Shown here: piece by piece, positions 1-8,967 of the stretch
Position numbering within the stretch: position 1 is the stretch's first letter
How the letters are laid out: each line of letters starts with the position of its first letter
DNA from: Syntrophomonas sp. DTU019
GTDB lineage: Bacteria > Bacillota > Syntrophomonadia > Syntrophomonadales > Syntrophomonadaceae
NCBI GenBank assembly: GCA_913757435.1
Contig: CAJYDM010000002.1
Coordinates: 611,488 to 675,487, forward strand
Reading direction: 5' to 3'
DNA: 64,000 bases
Translations under genes and position numbers: made by a program
Notes under the pieces: generated by a model
The model's database searches: none
What the model was told of the DNA's origin: nothing
The model's input: only the letters and a program-made list of their open reading frames with translations

Positions 1-2
1 CC

Positions 3-473
3 AAGCGTTTTACCTGGTGGTGCCATCTTATTCTGGGGCTGGCCATCGGCATGGGGCCGGTGGGGGCCTGGATGGCTGTAACCGGACGGCTGGACTGGCA
101 GCCCATTCTTCTGACCCTGGCGGTAGCTTGTTGGGTGGCGGGATTTGATATAACTTATGCCTGCCAGGACATAGAATTTGACCGCCAACAGGGGTTGTAT
201 TCCATCCCGGCCCGTTTTGGCGCCAGGATTGCATTCAAGTTCTCGGAGACGCTCCATGCACTGATGGTAGTATTCCTCATTATAGCCGGCCTGGCTCTCC
301 ACCTGGGGTTGTGGTATTATATCGGGGTAACTGCCGCCGCGCTTATCCTGCTCTATGAGCATAAGATAGTAACCCCGGAAAATATGAGCCGGGTGAATTT
401 TGCTTCTTTTAAAATCAACCACTACGTAGGTCTGTTGATCTTCATAACCACCCTGGCAGATATATTAGGTTAA
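3..473 (+). CDS. ubiA: UbiA-family prenyltransferase, C-terminal part
   Basis: Membrane prenyltransferase that attaches a polyprenyl chain to an aromatic ring in quinone synthesis. The reading frame is open from base 3, so the N-terminal half lies before the window. The visible 156 residues include the family pattern KRFTW...HLILGLAIGMGPVGAW and the second aspartate-rich motif (DIEFDRQQGL, DxxxD), followed by hydrophobic helices. The next genes are ubiX and a polyprenyl diphosphate synthase, which fits menaquinone synthesis, possibly the mqnP role of the futalosine route. Which quinone precursor it uses cannot be read from this fragment. Confidence 0.9.
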   Translation, partial: KRFTWWCHLILGLAIGMGPVGAWMAVTGRLDWQPILLTLAVACWVAGFDITYACQDIEFDRQQGLYSIPARFGARIAFKFSETLHALMVVFLIIAGLALHLGLWYYIGVTAAALILLYEHKIVTPENMSRVNFASFKINHYVGLLIFITTLADILG

Positions 474-529
474 ATCCTGGTACGATGGGTATGCTTGACT
501 TTACTAATTAGGCAACTGGGGGATGCTGG

Positions 530-1120
530 ATGAAGAGGTACACCGTTGGGTTGACCGGTGCCAGTGGGATTATTTATGGAATTACACTTATCAGGGAACT
601 ACTGCTGGCTGGTTTTGAGGTACATGTTATCGTCAGTCAGGCAGCCGAGCTGGTTCTCAATCAGGAACAGGGTTGGCAGCAGGGAGAGAATGCAGCACAG
701 GCTCTGAACTCGCTGCAAGACCGCTACCCACAGCTGATACGCCATGACAACCAAAATATTGCCGCTCCCATAGCCAGCGGTTCTTACCTGACCGAGGCCA
801 TGATCATCTTGCCCTGCACCATGGCTACTCTCTCCGCTCTGGCCCAGGGCAGCTCCAATAGCCTGATCGAACGGGCTGCCGATGTAATGCTTAAAGAAAA
901 TCGACCTCTGATAGTAGTGCCCCGGGAAACGCCTTTGAGCATTATCCATATCAGAAACATGCTGCTCTTAGCAGAAGCCGGAGGCCGTATCGTGCCGGCC
1001 ATGCCAGCTTTCTATCATCATCCCCAAAGGGTACAGGACCTGGTCGACTTTATGGTAGGTAAAATCCTGGATATGTTAAAGGTACCCAATAAGATGTTTA
1101 TCCGCTATGAGGGTGATTGA
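530..1120 (+). CDS. ubiX: Flavin prenyltransferase UbiX
   Basis: Makes prenylated FMN, the cofactor of UbiD-type decarboxylases. The 196-residue protein has the usual UbiX length and starts with the FMN-binding stretch GLTGASG at residues 7-13. A later PLSIIHIRNMLLLAEAG stretch is typical of the family. It sits between the ubiA fragment and the polyprenyl synthase gene, so it probably serves the decarboxylation step of menaquinone synthesis. No ubiD is visible here; it may lie upstream of the window. Confidence 0.95.
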   Translation: MKRYTVGLTGASGIIYGITLIRELLLAGFEVHVIVSQAAELVLNQEQGWQQGENAAQALNSLQDRYPQLIRHDNQNIAAPIASGSYLTEAMIILPCTMATLSALAQGSSNSLIERAADVMLKENRPLIVVPRETPLSIIHIRNMLLLAEAGGRIVPAMPAFYHHPQRVQDLVDFMVGKILDMLKVPNKMFIRYEGD

Positions 1121-1177
1121 TGAACCGTACCGAATCTGGGTACGATTTGGTTGGAATACGTCGAATGAAGCATTATA

Positions 1178-2176
1178 ATGAGTTTAATTGACTATGTGGG
1201 GGAACACATGGGACCCAATGATTTCTTTGCCCCGGTTGCAGATGAACTGCAAAGGGTTGAAAGCAGCCTGGAGACCAATATAAACACTGATTTGGGCGTA
1301 TTGCATGCGGCCTCGACCCACCTTATTAAAGCCGGTGGCAAGAGGCTGCGACCGGCGTTTGCCCTCCTGGCAGCGCGGGTTTTTATAGATGACTTGGATG
1401 AAATTATCCCCCTGGCCATAGCCCTGGAATTGACCCATATGGCTACCCTGGTGCATGACGATGTAATTGATAATTCGCAAATCCGCCGTGGCACTGATAC
1501 TGTTAAGAAGTTGTGGGGCAACCGCCTGTCTATCTACGCTGGTAACCTGGTATTCGCAAATTCGCTGTCCCTGGTAGCAGGGTATCAGCGGCAGGATATG
1601 GTAAACATACTGGCTGATACCAGTATGAAAATCTGTGAGGGCGAGATCATACAGATGTTGAGCGCCTACAACACTGAAGTAGGTATGAAAAACTATCTCC
1701 GCCGCATCGAACGTAAGACGGCTTTGTTGATCTCGGTGAGTTGCCAGCTGGGAGCCTTGCTAACCCCGGCTGGTATTGCCGAAATTTCTGCTCTGCAGAA
1801 GTATGGTTATTATCTGGGGATGGCTTTTCAGGTGACTGACGACATACTGGATTTTGTGGCCACCGAAGAGATCCTGGGAAAGCCGACTGGAAGTGATATC
1901 AGGCAGGGTATAATAACTCTGCCGACAATTTATGCTTTGCGTTTCAGCCCCCACCGGCAGGATTTGCAGCGCTGGCTGTCATCTGCGCAGTGCTGTATCG
2001 AACAGACCGATCATATTGTAGATCTGGTAATTGATGCCGGGGGGATTGATTATGCTTACTATGCGGCCCAATATTACACCGAAAAAGCCAAACGTCAACT
2101 GCGCTATTTACCCAAGACCCCAATCACTGAGAATCTGGGGATGATGGCTGATTTTATCTCCAACCGAGACTATTAA
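1178..2176 (+). CDS. hepT: Polyprenyl diphosphate synthase, heptaprenyl type component II
   Basis: Builds the long isoprenoid tail of menaquinone from IPP and an allylic diphosphate. The first aspartate-rich motif (HDDVID) is at residues 93-98 and the second (DDILD) near residue 220; the KAGGKRLRPA motif is also present. Length (332) is normal. The ATG at 1178 has little ribosome-binding signal; the ATG at 1208 follows GGGGG and is an alternative start that would drop 10 residues. Chain length (hepta-, octa- or other) is inferred from family likeness only. Confidence 0.92.
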   Translation: MSLIDYVGEHMGPNDFFAPVADELQRVESSLETNINTDLGVLHAASTHLIKAGGKRLRPAFALLAARVFIDDLDEIIPLAIALELTHMATLVHDDVIDNSQIRRGTDTVKKLWGNRLSIYAGNLVFANSLSLVAGYQRQDMVNILADTSMKICEGEIIQMLSAYNTEVGMKNYLRRIERKTALLISVSCQLGALLTPAGIAEISALQKYGYYLGMAFQVTDDILDFVATEEILGKPTGSDIRQGIITLPTIYALRFSPHRQDLQRWLSSAQCCIEQTDHIVDLVIDAGGIDYAYYAAQYYTEKAKRQLRYLPKTPITENLGMMADFISNRDY

Positions 2177-2194
2177 ATATGAGGTGCTTAACCA

Positions 2195-2983
2195 GTGGCC
2201 TTTTTCAATTTTGGTGACATGACCAAGGAAGAAAAGCAGACCTTCATCGCCCATCTGGAAGAATTGCGGACCGCGGTCCTGATAAGCGTGGTTGCTATTG
2301 TTATCGGTGCCTGTGTTGCCTTCTATTACAATGAAGAGATACTGGCGGCGATCGTCTCGCCCTTGAGCTCTCTGCAGCAGACCTTGATAGTTACCGGAGT
2401 GACTGAAGCCTTCTTCGTCAAGATAAAGCTGGCTTTGTATGCGGGGTTTGTTATGGCCTTTCCGGTAGTGGTGTGGGCTTTATGGCGCTTTATCAAGCCT
2501 GGCTTGTATCCGCACGAAAGGCGTTATGTGTATGTACTGTTGCCAGTCACGGTGTTGCTCTTTGCTGCCGGAGTCCTTTTTTCTTATTTTGGAATTCTGC
2601 CTTTGGTTCTGAATTTCTTCATCTTTATTGCAGGGGAAAATCTGGAAACGCTTTTCAAAGTGGATCAATATGTTTCCTTTGTTACAGCCTTCACCATTCC
2701 CTTTGGACTGGTTTTTGAACTGCCGGTGGCGGTGTTTTTCCTCACCAAGATCGGGGTGATCAAGCCGGAGTGGATGAAGAAAAACCGTAAGTACGCATTA
2801 TTGGCCATCGTTGTGGTGGCTGCCGCTCTGACTCCTGGCCCAGACCCAATATCCCAACTGATGATGGCTATCCCGGTATATTTGCTCTATGAAGTCAGCA
2901 TTTGGGTGTCCAGATGGGCCAGCAAAGGAAAAACCCGTCTATCCCAAACAGAGGGAGATGATAAGCAGGAAGCTGAAAGGTAG
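2195..2983 (+). CDS. tatC: Twin-arginine translocase subunit TatC
   Basis: Polytopic membrane receptor of the Tat pathway, which exports folded proteins with twin-arginine signals. The protein shows the conserved early HLEELR motif, six hydrophobic segments and a family-typical length of 262. GTG start with GAGGTG upstream. tatA follows 150 bases later, so this is a minimal TatAC system. Tat export would suit cofactor-bearing redox proteins. Confidence 0.97.
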   Translation: MAFFNFGDMTKEEKQTFIAHLEELRTAVLISVVAIVIGACVAFYYNEEILAAIVSPLSSLQQTLIVTGVTEAFFVKIKLALYAGFVMAFPVVVWALWRFIKPGLYPHERRYVYVLLPVTVLLFAAGVLFSYFGILPLVLNFFIFIAGENLETLFKVDQYVSFVTAFTIPFGLVFELPVAVFFLTKIGVIKPEWMKKNRKYALLAIVVVAAALTPGPDPISQLMMAIPVYLLYEVSIWVSRWASKGKTRLSQTEGDDKQEAER

Positions 2984-3009
2984 CCGTGGTAAGGGCGTAA
3001 CACATTAAC

Positions 3010-3108
3010 AGCCGCAGCGATAAGGAGCCGTTCCCTTTACAAAAAAGGACCCATTTGTCATAATAGCACTATATATGGGGGGACAACTGGTAGCATCGCT
3101 GTGCGGCT
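3010..3108 (+). repeat. Long imperfect inverted repeat between tatC and tatA
   Basis: Outer arms AGCCGCAGCGAT (3010-3021) and ATCGCTGTGCGGCT (3095-3108) are complementary apart from a two-base insertion. Nested arms CCATTTGTC (3051-3059) and GACAACTGG (3082-3090) match at 8 of 9 positions. The unpaired part is lopsided, 29 bases on the left against 4 on the right, suggesting a branched fold. It could be a small mobile-like repeat or a structured RNA controlling tatA. No coding sense is seen here. Confidence 0.5.
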
Positions 3109-3134
3109 CAATTTGAGCAAAGGAGAGAAATATT

Positions 3135-3323
3135 TTGTTTGCATTTCTGCCATTTAATGTTGGCCCTTGGGAACTGATCCTGATTCTGGTCATATTATTG
3201 ATAATCGTAGGACCGGGAAAACTACCGCAAGTAGGACAATCCCTGGGCAAAGCCCTGCAGAACTTTAAGAAATCCCGTGAAGAAGAACCCGACGAGGAAA
3301 GTGAAGATAAATCCGGCAAGTAG
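3135..3323 (+). CDS. tatA: Twin-arginine translocase subunit TatA
   Basis: Pore-forming small subunit of the Tat translocase. It has 62 residues: one N-terminal membrane helix (about residues 9-25), the conserved GPGKLPQVGQSLGKAL amphipathic stretch, and a charged tail rich in Glu and Lys. TTG start, supported by AGGAGAG about 7 bases upstream; no nearer ATG fits. It follows tatC after a structured intergenic stretch. Confidence 0.95.
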   Translation: MFAFLPFNVGPWELILILVILLIIVGPGKLPQVGQSLGKALQNFKKSREEEPDEESEDKSGK

Positions 3324-3349
3324 TTGGGACAAGTAGTAAAGTACTGCTT

Positions 3350-4015
3350 TTGCCCATGAAGTTTGGAGTATATATGCATCACCTGTTTCCCATTTGCCTG
3401 AATCTACAAGACAAAACCTGCCTGGTGGTAGGTGGCGGCCGGGTGGCAGAACGCAAGATAGCGTCATTGATAGAATATGGCGCCAGGGTCAAGGTGGTTA
3501 GCAATGCTGTTACTCTGCGCATCGAACAATGGCAGCAAGAAGAGTTGGTGCAAGTCTCATTGCGCGATTTTGAAGCAGAAGACCTGGAAGGTGTTTGGCT
3601 GGTTTTCATAGCCACGGACAACCGCCGGGTCAATGGGGAGATCAGCCAGTTATGCCAACGCATGAGTGTTCCGGCCAATGTGGTGGATAATCCTGCCGAA
3701 TGTGACTTTCTGGTACCATCAGTGCTGCAGCGCGGCTCACTGCAGGTAGCGGTATCCACCGAAGGCAAGAGCCCAGCCTATGCAGCGCAATTGCGCCGGG
3801 AATTGGAGGCCATTATCACCCCAGCCCATGGCGAATGGGTCGATCTGTTGGGTGAGGTCAAGATCTATCTTCAAAGCCAGGTGCCGGATATCAGCATTAG
3901 AAAGAAGATAATTGAATCAATCGTTAACTCGGATATACTAAACCTGATTCTAGTGGGGGAGAAAGACAAAGCGAAGGAGAAGATTAGGCAATGTATGTCC
4001 TTTTGGCAGGTTTGA
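3350..4015 (+). CDS. Precorrin-2 dehydrogenase / siroheme synthase, Met8-like
   Basis: NAD-dependent oxidation of precorrin-2 to sirohydrochlorin, and possibly the following iron insertion. The Rossmann motif (LVVGGGRVAERK) lies near the N-terminus and NPAECDFLVPS is typical of the CysG N-terminal/Met8 family. The start could be TTG 3350 or ATG 3374; the latter begins MHHLFPICLNLQ, which is the more family-like N-terminus. It overlaps hemA by 25 bases and opens the tetrapyrrole cluster. Confidence 0.88.
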   Translation: MPMKFGVYMHHLFPICLNLQDKTCLVVGGGRVAERKIASLIEYGARVKVVSNAVTLRIEQWQQEELVQVSLRDFEAEDLEGVWLVFIATDNRRVNGEISQLCQRMSVPANVVDNPAECDFLVPSVLQRGSLQVAVSTEGKSPAYAAQLRRELEAIITPAHGEWVDLLGEVKIYLQSQVPDISIRKKIIESIVNSDILNLILVGEKDKAKEKIRQCMSFWQV

Positions 4016-5304
4016 ACCATCGCACTGCGCCGGTAGAAGTGCGTGAAAAACTGGCTTTTTCCGCCCCAGTGATGGAAAAGGCTTATCAATATCTGCGGCA
4101 CAGTGCAGACATTGAAGGTGCTGTTATCTTGGCGACCTGTAACCGAACCGAGGTCTATGCCACCACCCGGGATATTGCCAAGGGAATTATTGTGCTCAAC
4201 CGCTTCCTGGAAGAATTTTCGGGTTTTTCCCATAGCGAACTCAAGGGTTATTTGTACCAGCCTACCTGTTATGATGCTATTTCCCACCTTTTCAGGGTAT
4301 CGTCCGGCCTGGACTCGATGATACTGGGGGAAGCACAGATATTAGCCCAGGTTAAAGACGCATACCAGACCGCCATGGATCAAGCCGCTTCTGACGGTGT
4401 TTTGAATGCCTTGTTCCAAAAGGCCATTTTCGTGGGTAAAAAGATCCGCACGGAAACCGGTATAGACCAGCATCCGGTGTCGGTCAGTTATGCTGCAGTT
4501 GAATTGGCCCGTCAGCATTTCGATACACTGGAGGACAAAACCGTATTGGTAGTCGGTGCCGGGGAAATGAGCGAATTGGCTACCCGCTATCTGATGCTGA
4601 ATGGCGTCAAATCGGTAATTGTATCCAATCGCTCTTATGACCGCGCCCAGATGATGGCAGAGAGCCTTGGCGGGCGTGCGGTGAGGTTCGATCAGCTGCC
4701 AGAGGAAATGCTGGAGGCGGACATCGTGATAAGCTGTACTGCCGCCAACCATTATGTGATCAGGACGGATAACTGCGGAGAGCAGCTCTCTACTCGTCAG
4801 GGCCGGGAGATCATCATAATCGATATCGCCGTGCCCCGAGATGTTGATCCCCTTCTGGGCAATATCCCTGGGGTGCACATATTTGACATTGACGACCTGC
4901 ACAGCGTGGTGGATGAAAACCATTTGCAGCGCCAGCGGGCAGCCCACCAGGCGGAGCAAATAATTGCCCTGGAGTTGGACAAATTCCATGAATGGCTGGC
5001 TGGTTTATATGTGGTTCCGGTTATAACCTCGCTCAAACAAAAGGCCGAAGCTGTTAAAGAACAGGAGTTGAGAAAAGCCTTTAACCGGCTCGGCAAGGTT
5101 TCTGAACATGACCGGAAAGTAATCGTATCTATGGCCCAAAACATCATCAGTCACCTGCTGCATGACCCCATTGTGAGCCTAAAAGAAATGGCGGTCAAGG
5201 ATGAGGGCCATCAATGCGCCGAAATCACCAAAAAGCTGTTCAAGCTGCAGGTGAATATGGAGGAACAGGCCAATGAGCAAGTTAAGATTGGGAACCAGGG
5301 GTAG
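3991..5304 (+). CDS. hemA: Glutamyl-tRNA reductase
   Basis: First step of C5 tetrapyrrole synthesis: glutamyl-tRNA to glutamate-1-semialdehyde. The catalytic Cys50 lies in ATCNRTEVY, the substrate motif GEAQILAQVK is present, and an NADPH-binding domain starts near VLVVGAGEMSELA. A C-terminal helical dimerisation domain completes the 437 residues. It overlaps both neighbours, so it is probably translationally coupled within the heme operon. hemL, the next enzyme, lies at the far end of the cluster. Confidence 0.98.
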   Translation: MYVLLAGLNHRTAPVEVREKLAFSAPVMEKAYQYLRHSADIEGAVILATCNRTEVYATTRDIAKGIIVLNRFLEEFSGFSHSELKGYLYQPTCYDAISHLFRVSSGLDSMILGEAQILAQVKDAYQTAMDQAASDGVLNALFQKAIFVGKKIRTETGIDQHPVSVSYAAVELARQHFDTLEDKTVLVVGAGEMSELATRYLMLNGVKSVIVSNRSYDRAQMMAESLGGRAVRFDQLPEEMLEADIVISCTAANHYVIRTDNCGEQLSTRQGREIIIIDIAVPRDVDPLLGNIPGVHIFDIDDLHSVVDENHLQRQRAAHQAEQIIALELDKFHEWLAGLYVVPVITSLKQKAEAVKEQELRKAFNRLGKVSEHDRKVIVSMAQNIISHLLHDPIVSLKEMAVKDEGHQCAEITKKLFKLQVNMEEQANEQVKIGNQG

Positions 5305-6202
5305 CAAGCTGGCCATGTGGCAGGCTCATCACGTTGCCGACCGGCTGCGTGAGAAGGTTCCCGGGCTCGAGGTGGATATCCAGGTCATCAAGACCAAGGG
5401 GGATAAAATCCTTGATGTATCACTGTCCCGCATAGGCGATAAAGGGCTTTTTACTAAGGAAATTGAATTGGCATTGCTTAAAAATAAGGTAGATCTGGCG
5501 GTTCACAGCATGAAGGATCTGCCTTCTGTTCTCGAATCGGGTCTATGTCTGGGTGCGGTGTTATGCCGGGAGAATCCCCAGGACGTTCTGCTTTCCCGGC
5601 AAGGCTTGGGATTGACCAGCCTGCCCCGGGGAGCGCGGGTGGGCACCTCCAGTTTACGGCGCATAGCTCAGCTTAAAGCGAAACGGCCCGATTTTAACAT
5701 GATTGATTTAAGAGGCAATGTGGAAACACGCATTCGGAAGATGCACCAGGAAGGACTGGATGCTATTATCCTGGCCTATGCAGGTGTTAAAAGACTCGGT
5801 TATGAACATCTCATCACCGAGGTGCTGCCCCAGGAGATACTAATGCCAGCGGTGGGGCAGGGCGCTCTGGGGGTGGAGATCCGCAGCGGCGACCAGGACA
5901 TCTCCAGGATAGTGGGACTGATTAACCATGAGCCCACCCGTCGGGGGGTTTTGGCGGAAAGGGCCTTTTTGCGCGTACTGGAGGGCGGTTGCCAGATTCC
6001 GGTGGGAGCACTGGCCGAGGTCGAAGCAGGGCAACTCCACCTGTCAGGCCTGGTGGCTTCCCTGGATGGCACTGCGATGTACCGAGGAACGATAGAGGGC
6101 AGCCTGGACGAATTTGAAGAACTGGGGCAGAGTCTAGCCGCAGATTTGCTTTTGAGAGGCGCCGACAAGACCCTGGAAGAAATACGCAGTTTAGGGGGGT
6201 AA
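5273..6202 (+). CDS. hemC: Hydroxymethylbilane synthase (porphobilinogen deaminase)
   Basis: Polymerises four porphobilinogens to hydroxymethylbilane. The N-terminus LRLGTRGSKLAMWQ is diagnostic, and the dipyrromethane-binding cysteine is C240 in GGCQIPVG. At 309 residues it has normal length. The start overlaps hemA by 32 bases, and the stop shares a base with the ATG of the next gene, so coupling is tight. Confidence 0.98.
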   Translation: MSKLRLGTRGSKLAMWQAHHVADRLREKVPGLEVDIQVIKTKGDKILDVSLSRIGDKGLFTKEIELALLKNKVDLAVHSMKDLPSVLESGLCLGAVLCRENPQDVLLSRQGLGLTSLPRGARVGTSSLRRIAQLKAKRPDFNMIDLRGNVETRIRKMHQEGLDAIILAYAGVKRLGYEHLITEVLPQEILMPAVGQGALGVEIRSGDQDISRIVGLINHEPTRRGVLAERAFLRVLEGGCQIPVGALAEVEAGQLHLSGLVASLDGTAMYRGTIEGSLDEFEELGQSLAADLLLRGADKTLEEIRSLGG

Positions 6203-7749
6203 TGATGGAAAAAGGCTTGGTCTATTTAATAGGGGCCGGGCCCGGAGATCCGGGCCTGTTGACCATAAGAGCCCGCCAGGTGCTGGAACAGGCTGATGTG
6301 GTAGTATATGACCGCCTGGTTGGTGCGGAGATTCTAGCTATGGCCAATCCACAGGCGGAATTGATATATGTGGGCAAGATCTCGGGGCAGCATGCTCTGC
6401 CCCAGGATGAGATCAATCAATTGCTGGTTGAAAAGGCCGCAGCCGGAAAAAAGGTAGCCCGGCTCAAAGGCGGAGATCCCTTTTTATATGGCCGAGGTGG
6501 AGAAGAGGCCTTGTATGTTCGCCAACAAGGCCTGGATTTTGAAATTATCCCTGGCATTACCTCCGCCATCGCGGTGCCAGCCTACGCGGGCATTCCAGTA
6601 ACTCACCGCGATGCCACCTCCAGTTTCGCTGTCATTACCGGGCATGAAAAACCCGACAAAACTGTCAGCTCGATAGCGTGGGACAAGATCAGCACCGGTA
6701 TTGGCACCCTGGTATTCTTGATGGGAGTCGACAACCTCCCTACCATCTGCCGGGAATTGATCGACAATGGCCGCGATCCGTCCACCCCGATCGCGTTGAT
6801 ACGCTGGGGCACACTGCCGCAGCAAGAGGTTTTAGAGGGCACTCTGCAGGATATAGTACAAAAGGCCACGGCTGCCGCTTTTAAGCCACCGGCAGTGACC
6901 ATAGTGGGCGAGGTGGTGCAGCTTCGCGAACACCTCTGCTGGGTAGAGAATAAGCCTTTGTGGGGTAAGCGGATCATCGTCACCCGGGCTCGAGCCCAGG
7001 CCAGTGAACTGGTCGACAGGCTCCGTGCCGTCGGAGCACAGGCTATTGAATTTCCTAGCATCGAAATACAAAAGCAAGTTGACCAGGAGGCTTTGCAGAC
7101 TGCTTTTAAAAACCTGGAGTACTACGACTGGATGATATTCACCAGTGTTAACGGGGTAGACATATTCCTGGAGGAGATGTTTTCCTATGGGCTTGACATA
7201 AGGGATTTGAAAGGGATACGGCTGGTGTGTATAGGACCGGCAACCAGGGCCAGGTTGGAGAAATACGGTCTGCAGGTGGAGATCACACCCGAGGAATATC
7301 GGGCTGAAGGTATATTGGAAGAGCTGCACAGAAGCATTACTCCAGGCCAATGGGTGTTATTGCCCCGCGCCGCCGGGGCGCGCAATATACTGCCCGAGAC
7401 CTTCAAGGCCTGGGGAGTGTATATGCATGAGATAACCCTTTATCAAGCTGTACCGGCAGCAGCCCGGGCGGGTAATATAGTTGAACAGATTATTGGTGGG
7501 GAATTCGATTATCTAACATTTACAAGTTCATCAACCGTGACCAATTTCGTTAAAATGATAGGTGAGGACAAGGTGTCCCTTATTGACCCGCTGCTCAAGG
7601 TGGCCTGCATCGGCCCGGTTACTGCTGATACAGCCCGTGATCTGGGCTTTACTGTTGATGTCCTGGCCGGGGAATACACTATTGTCGGACTTGTTCAAGC
7701 TCTTATCGAAGATGCTCGGGACAGCAAGAGAGAGGAGAGGGTGCAGTGA
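6202..7749 (+). CDS. cobA-hemD: Fused uroporphyrinogen-III methyltransferase / uroporphyrinogen-III synthase
   Basis: Two enzymes in one 515-residue chain. Residues about 1-245 form the SAM-dependent methyltransferase (VYLIGAGPGDPGLLT, RLKGGDPFLYGRGGEE) that makes precorrin-2. Residues about 253-505 form uroporphyrinogen-III synthase. The fusion, common in Clostridia, channels hydroxymethylbilane toward siroheme, matching the alternative heme route encoded next. Two ATG codons in tandem (6202, 6205) are possible starts. The stop overlaps the GTG start of nirJ1. Confidence 0.96.
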   Translation: MMEKGLVYLIGAGPGDPGLLTIRARQVLEQADVVVYDRLVGAEILAMANPQAELIYVGKISGQHALPQDEINQLLVEKAAAGKKVARLKGGDPFLYGRGGEEALYVRQQGLDFEIIPGITSAIAVPAYAGIPVTHRDATSSFAVITGHEKPDKTVSSIAWDKISTGIGTLVFLMGVDNLPTICRELIDNGRDPSTPIALIRWGTLPQQEVLEGTLQDIVQKATAAAFKPPAVTIVGEVVQLREHLCWVENKPLWGKRIIVTRARAQASELVDRLRAVGAQAIEFPSIEIQKQVDQEALQTAFKNLEYYDWMIFTSVNGVDIFLEEMFSYGLDIRDLKGIRLVCIGPATRARLEKYGLQVEITPEEYRAEGILEELHRSITPGQWVLLPRAAGARNILPETFKAWGVYMHEITLYQAVPAAARAGNIVEQIIGGEFDYLTFTSSSTVTNFVKMIGEDKVSLIDPLLKVACIGPVTADTARDLGFTVDVLAGEYTIVGLVQALIEDARDSKREERVQ

Positions 7750-8936
7750 TAGGATGCACTAAACTGTTATGCGGTCAGGCAACCGTTTCGGATGCGATTA
7801 AACACCGGGGGCAGCAAGGCGACATACCGCCTCAGCTGTTGCAATTCTCCGCTACTGATCGCCCCCTGGTGGTATGGAATATGACCAACCGCTGCAACCT
7901 TAAATGCCTGCACTGCTACATCAAGGCAGAGGACAGAAAATACCAGGACGAGCTTACAACTGCGGAAGCTGAGATTTTTATCCGCGACCTGGCGGAAATG
8001 AAAGTGCCGGTGCTGTTATTCTCCGGGGGTGAACCGTTGTTGCGCCAGGATATCTTCCATTTAGGCAGGATGGCTGCAGACATGGGATTAAGACCGGTCA
8101 TATCCACCAATGGCACTTTGATAGATGACCAGGCGGCAGAGAAAATCAAACAGGCTGGGTTCCAATATGTAGGGATAAGCATTGACGGCGGCCCTGAGAC
8201 CCACGATCATTTTCGCAGCATACCCGGCGCCTTTGACATGGCTTTGAGAGGTATTCGCACCTGCTTGGAGCACGGTATAAAAACCGGTATACGTTTCACA
8301 GTCAATAAATATAATCAAGAGGACTTGCCTGTAATCTTTGATCTGGTAGAGCAGGAAGGCATCCCCCGTTTTTGCATGTATCATCTGGTCTATGCAGGAC
8401 GTGGGGCGGAGATGGCAGGCATGGATACCACTAGCGATGAAAAGCGGTCTATACTAGACTATGTCAGTCAAAAGACCCTGGAACTGGCTGCTAAAGGAAT
8501 AGAGACCGAGATACTCACTACTGACAACCATGCTGACGGCATATACCTCTTGGACAGAATCAAAGCAGAGGATCCGGAAAGGGCTCAAGAGGTAATTCAG
8601 CTTTTAGAGATGCACGGCGGCTGCTCGGCAGGAACCAAATTTGCCAATGTGGATCCGCGCGGCAATGTTCATCCCTGTCAGTTCTGGCAGGATTATACTG
8701 TAGGCAATGTGCGCGAAAAGCCCTTCAGTGAGATTTGGATTTCTGACGATCCCCTGATGGTTCAGCTCAGGGAGAAGCAACTCCATCTTAAAGGGGCCTG
8801 CGGGGAATGCAGTTACAAGCACCTGTGCGGTGGTTGCCGCATACGTGCCAGAGCAGTTTCCGGTGATCTGTGGGCCGAGGACCCGGCCTGCTATCTCGAT
8901 GAGGCTCAACGTCGGGGAGAAAAGAGTATCGGCTAG
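7746..8936 (+). CDS. nirJ1: Radical SAM heme-pathway enzyme NirJ1 (AhbC/AhbD-like)
   Basis: Radical SAM protein expected to act on didecarboxysiroheme or Fe-coproporphyrin III in siroheme-dependent heme synthesis. The radical SAM cluster CNLKCLHC is at C50, C54 and C57. A C-terminal SPASM-like cysteine set (CSAGTKF...CHP-like, CGECSYKHLCGGCR) suggests an auxiliary Fe-S cluster. GTG start overlaps the preceding stop. Its place inside a full heme cluster beside ahbA and ahbB supports the role; which of the two radical SAM steps it performs cannot be decided from sequence alone. Confidence 0.88.
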   Translation: MIGCTKLLCGQATVSDAIKHRGQQGDIPPQLLQFSATDRPLVVWNMTNRCNLKCLHCYIKAEDRKYQDELTTAEAEIFIRDLAEMKVPVLLFSGGEPLLRQDIFHLGRMAADMGLRPVISTNGTLIDDQAAEKIKQAGFQYVGISIDGGPETHDHFRSIPGAFDMALRGIRTCLEHGIKTGIRFTVNKYNQEDLPVIFDLVEQEGIPRFCMYHLVYAGRGAEMAGMDTTSDEKRSILDYVSQKTLELAAKGIETEILTTDNHADGIYLLDRIKAEDPERAQEVIQLLEMHGGCSAGTKFANVDPRGNVHPCQFWQDYTVGNVREKPFSEIWISDDPLMVQLREKQLHLKGACGECSYKHLCGGCRIRARAVSGDLWAEDPACYLDEAQRRGEKSIG

Positions 8937-8967
8937 AGGCCGTTTTAAATCTGTGAGGTGAACTCTG

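Noticed and set aside
4342..4989. 215-codon minus-strand frame opposite hemA
   Set aside because: Shadow of hemA; composition is low in expected protein features and no start signal is seen.
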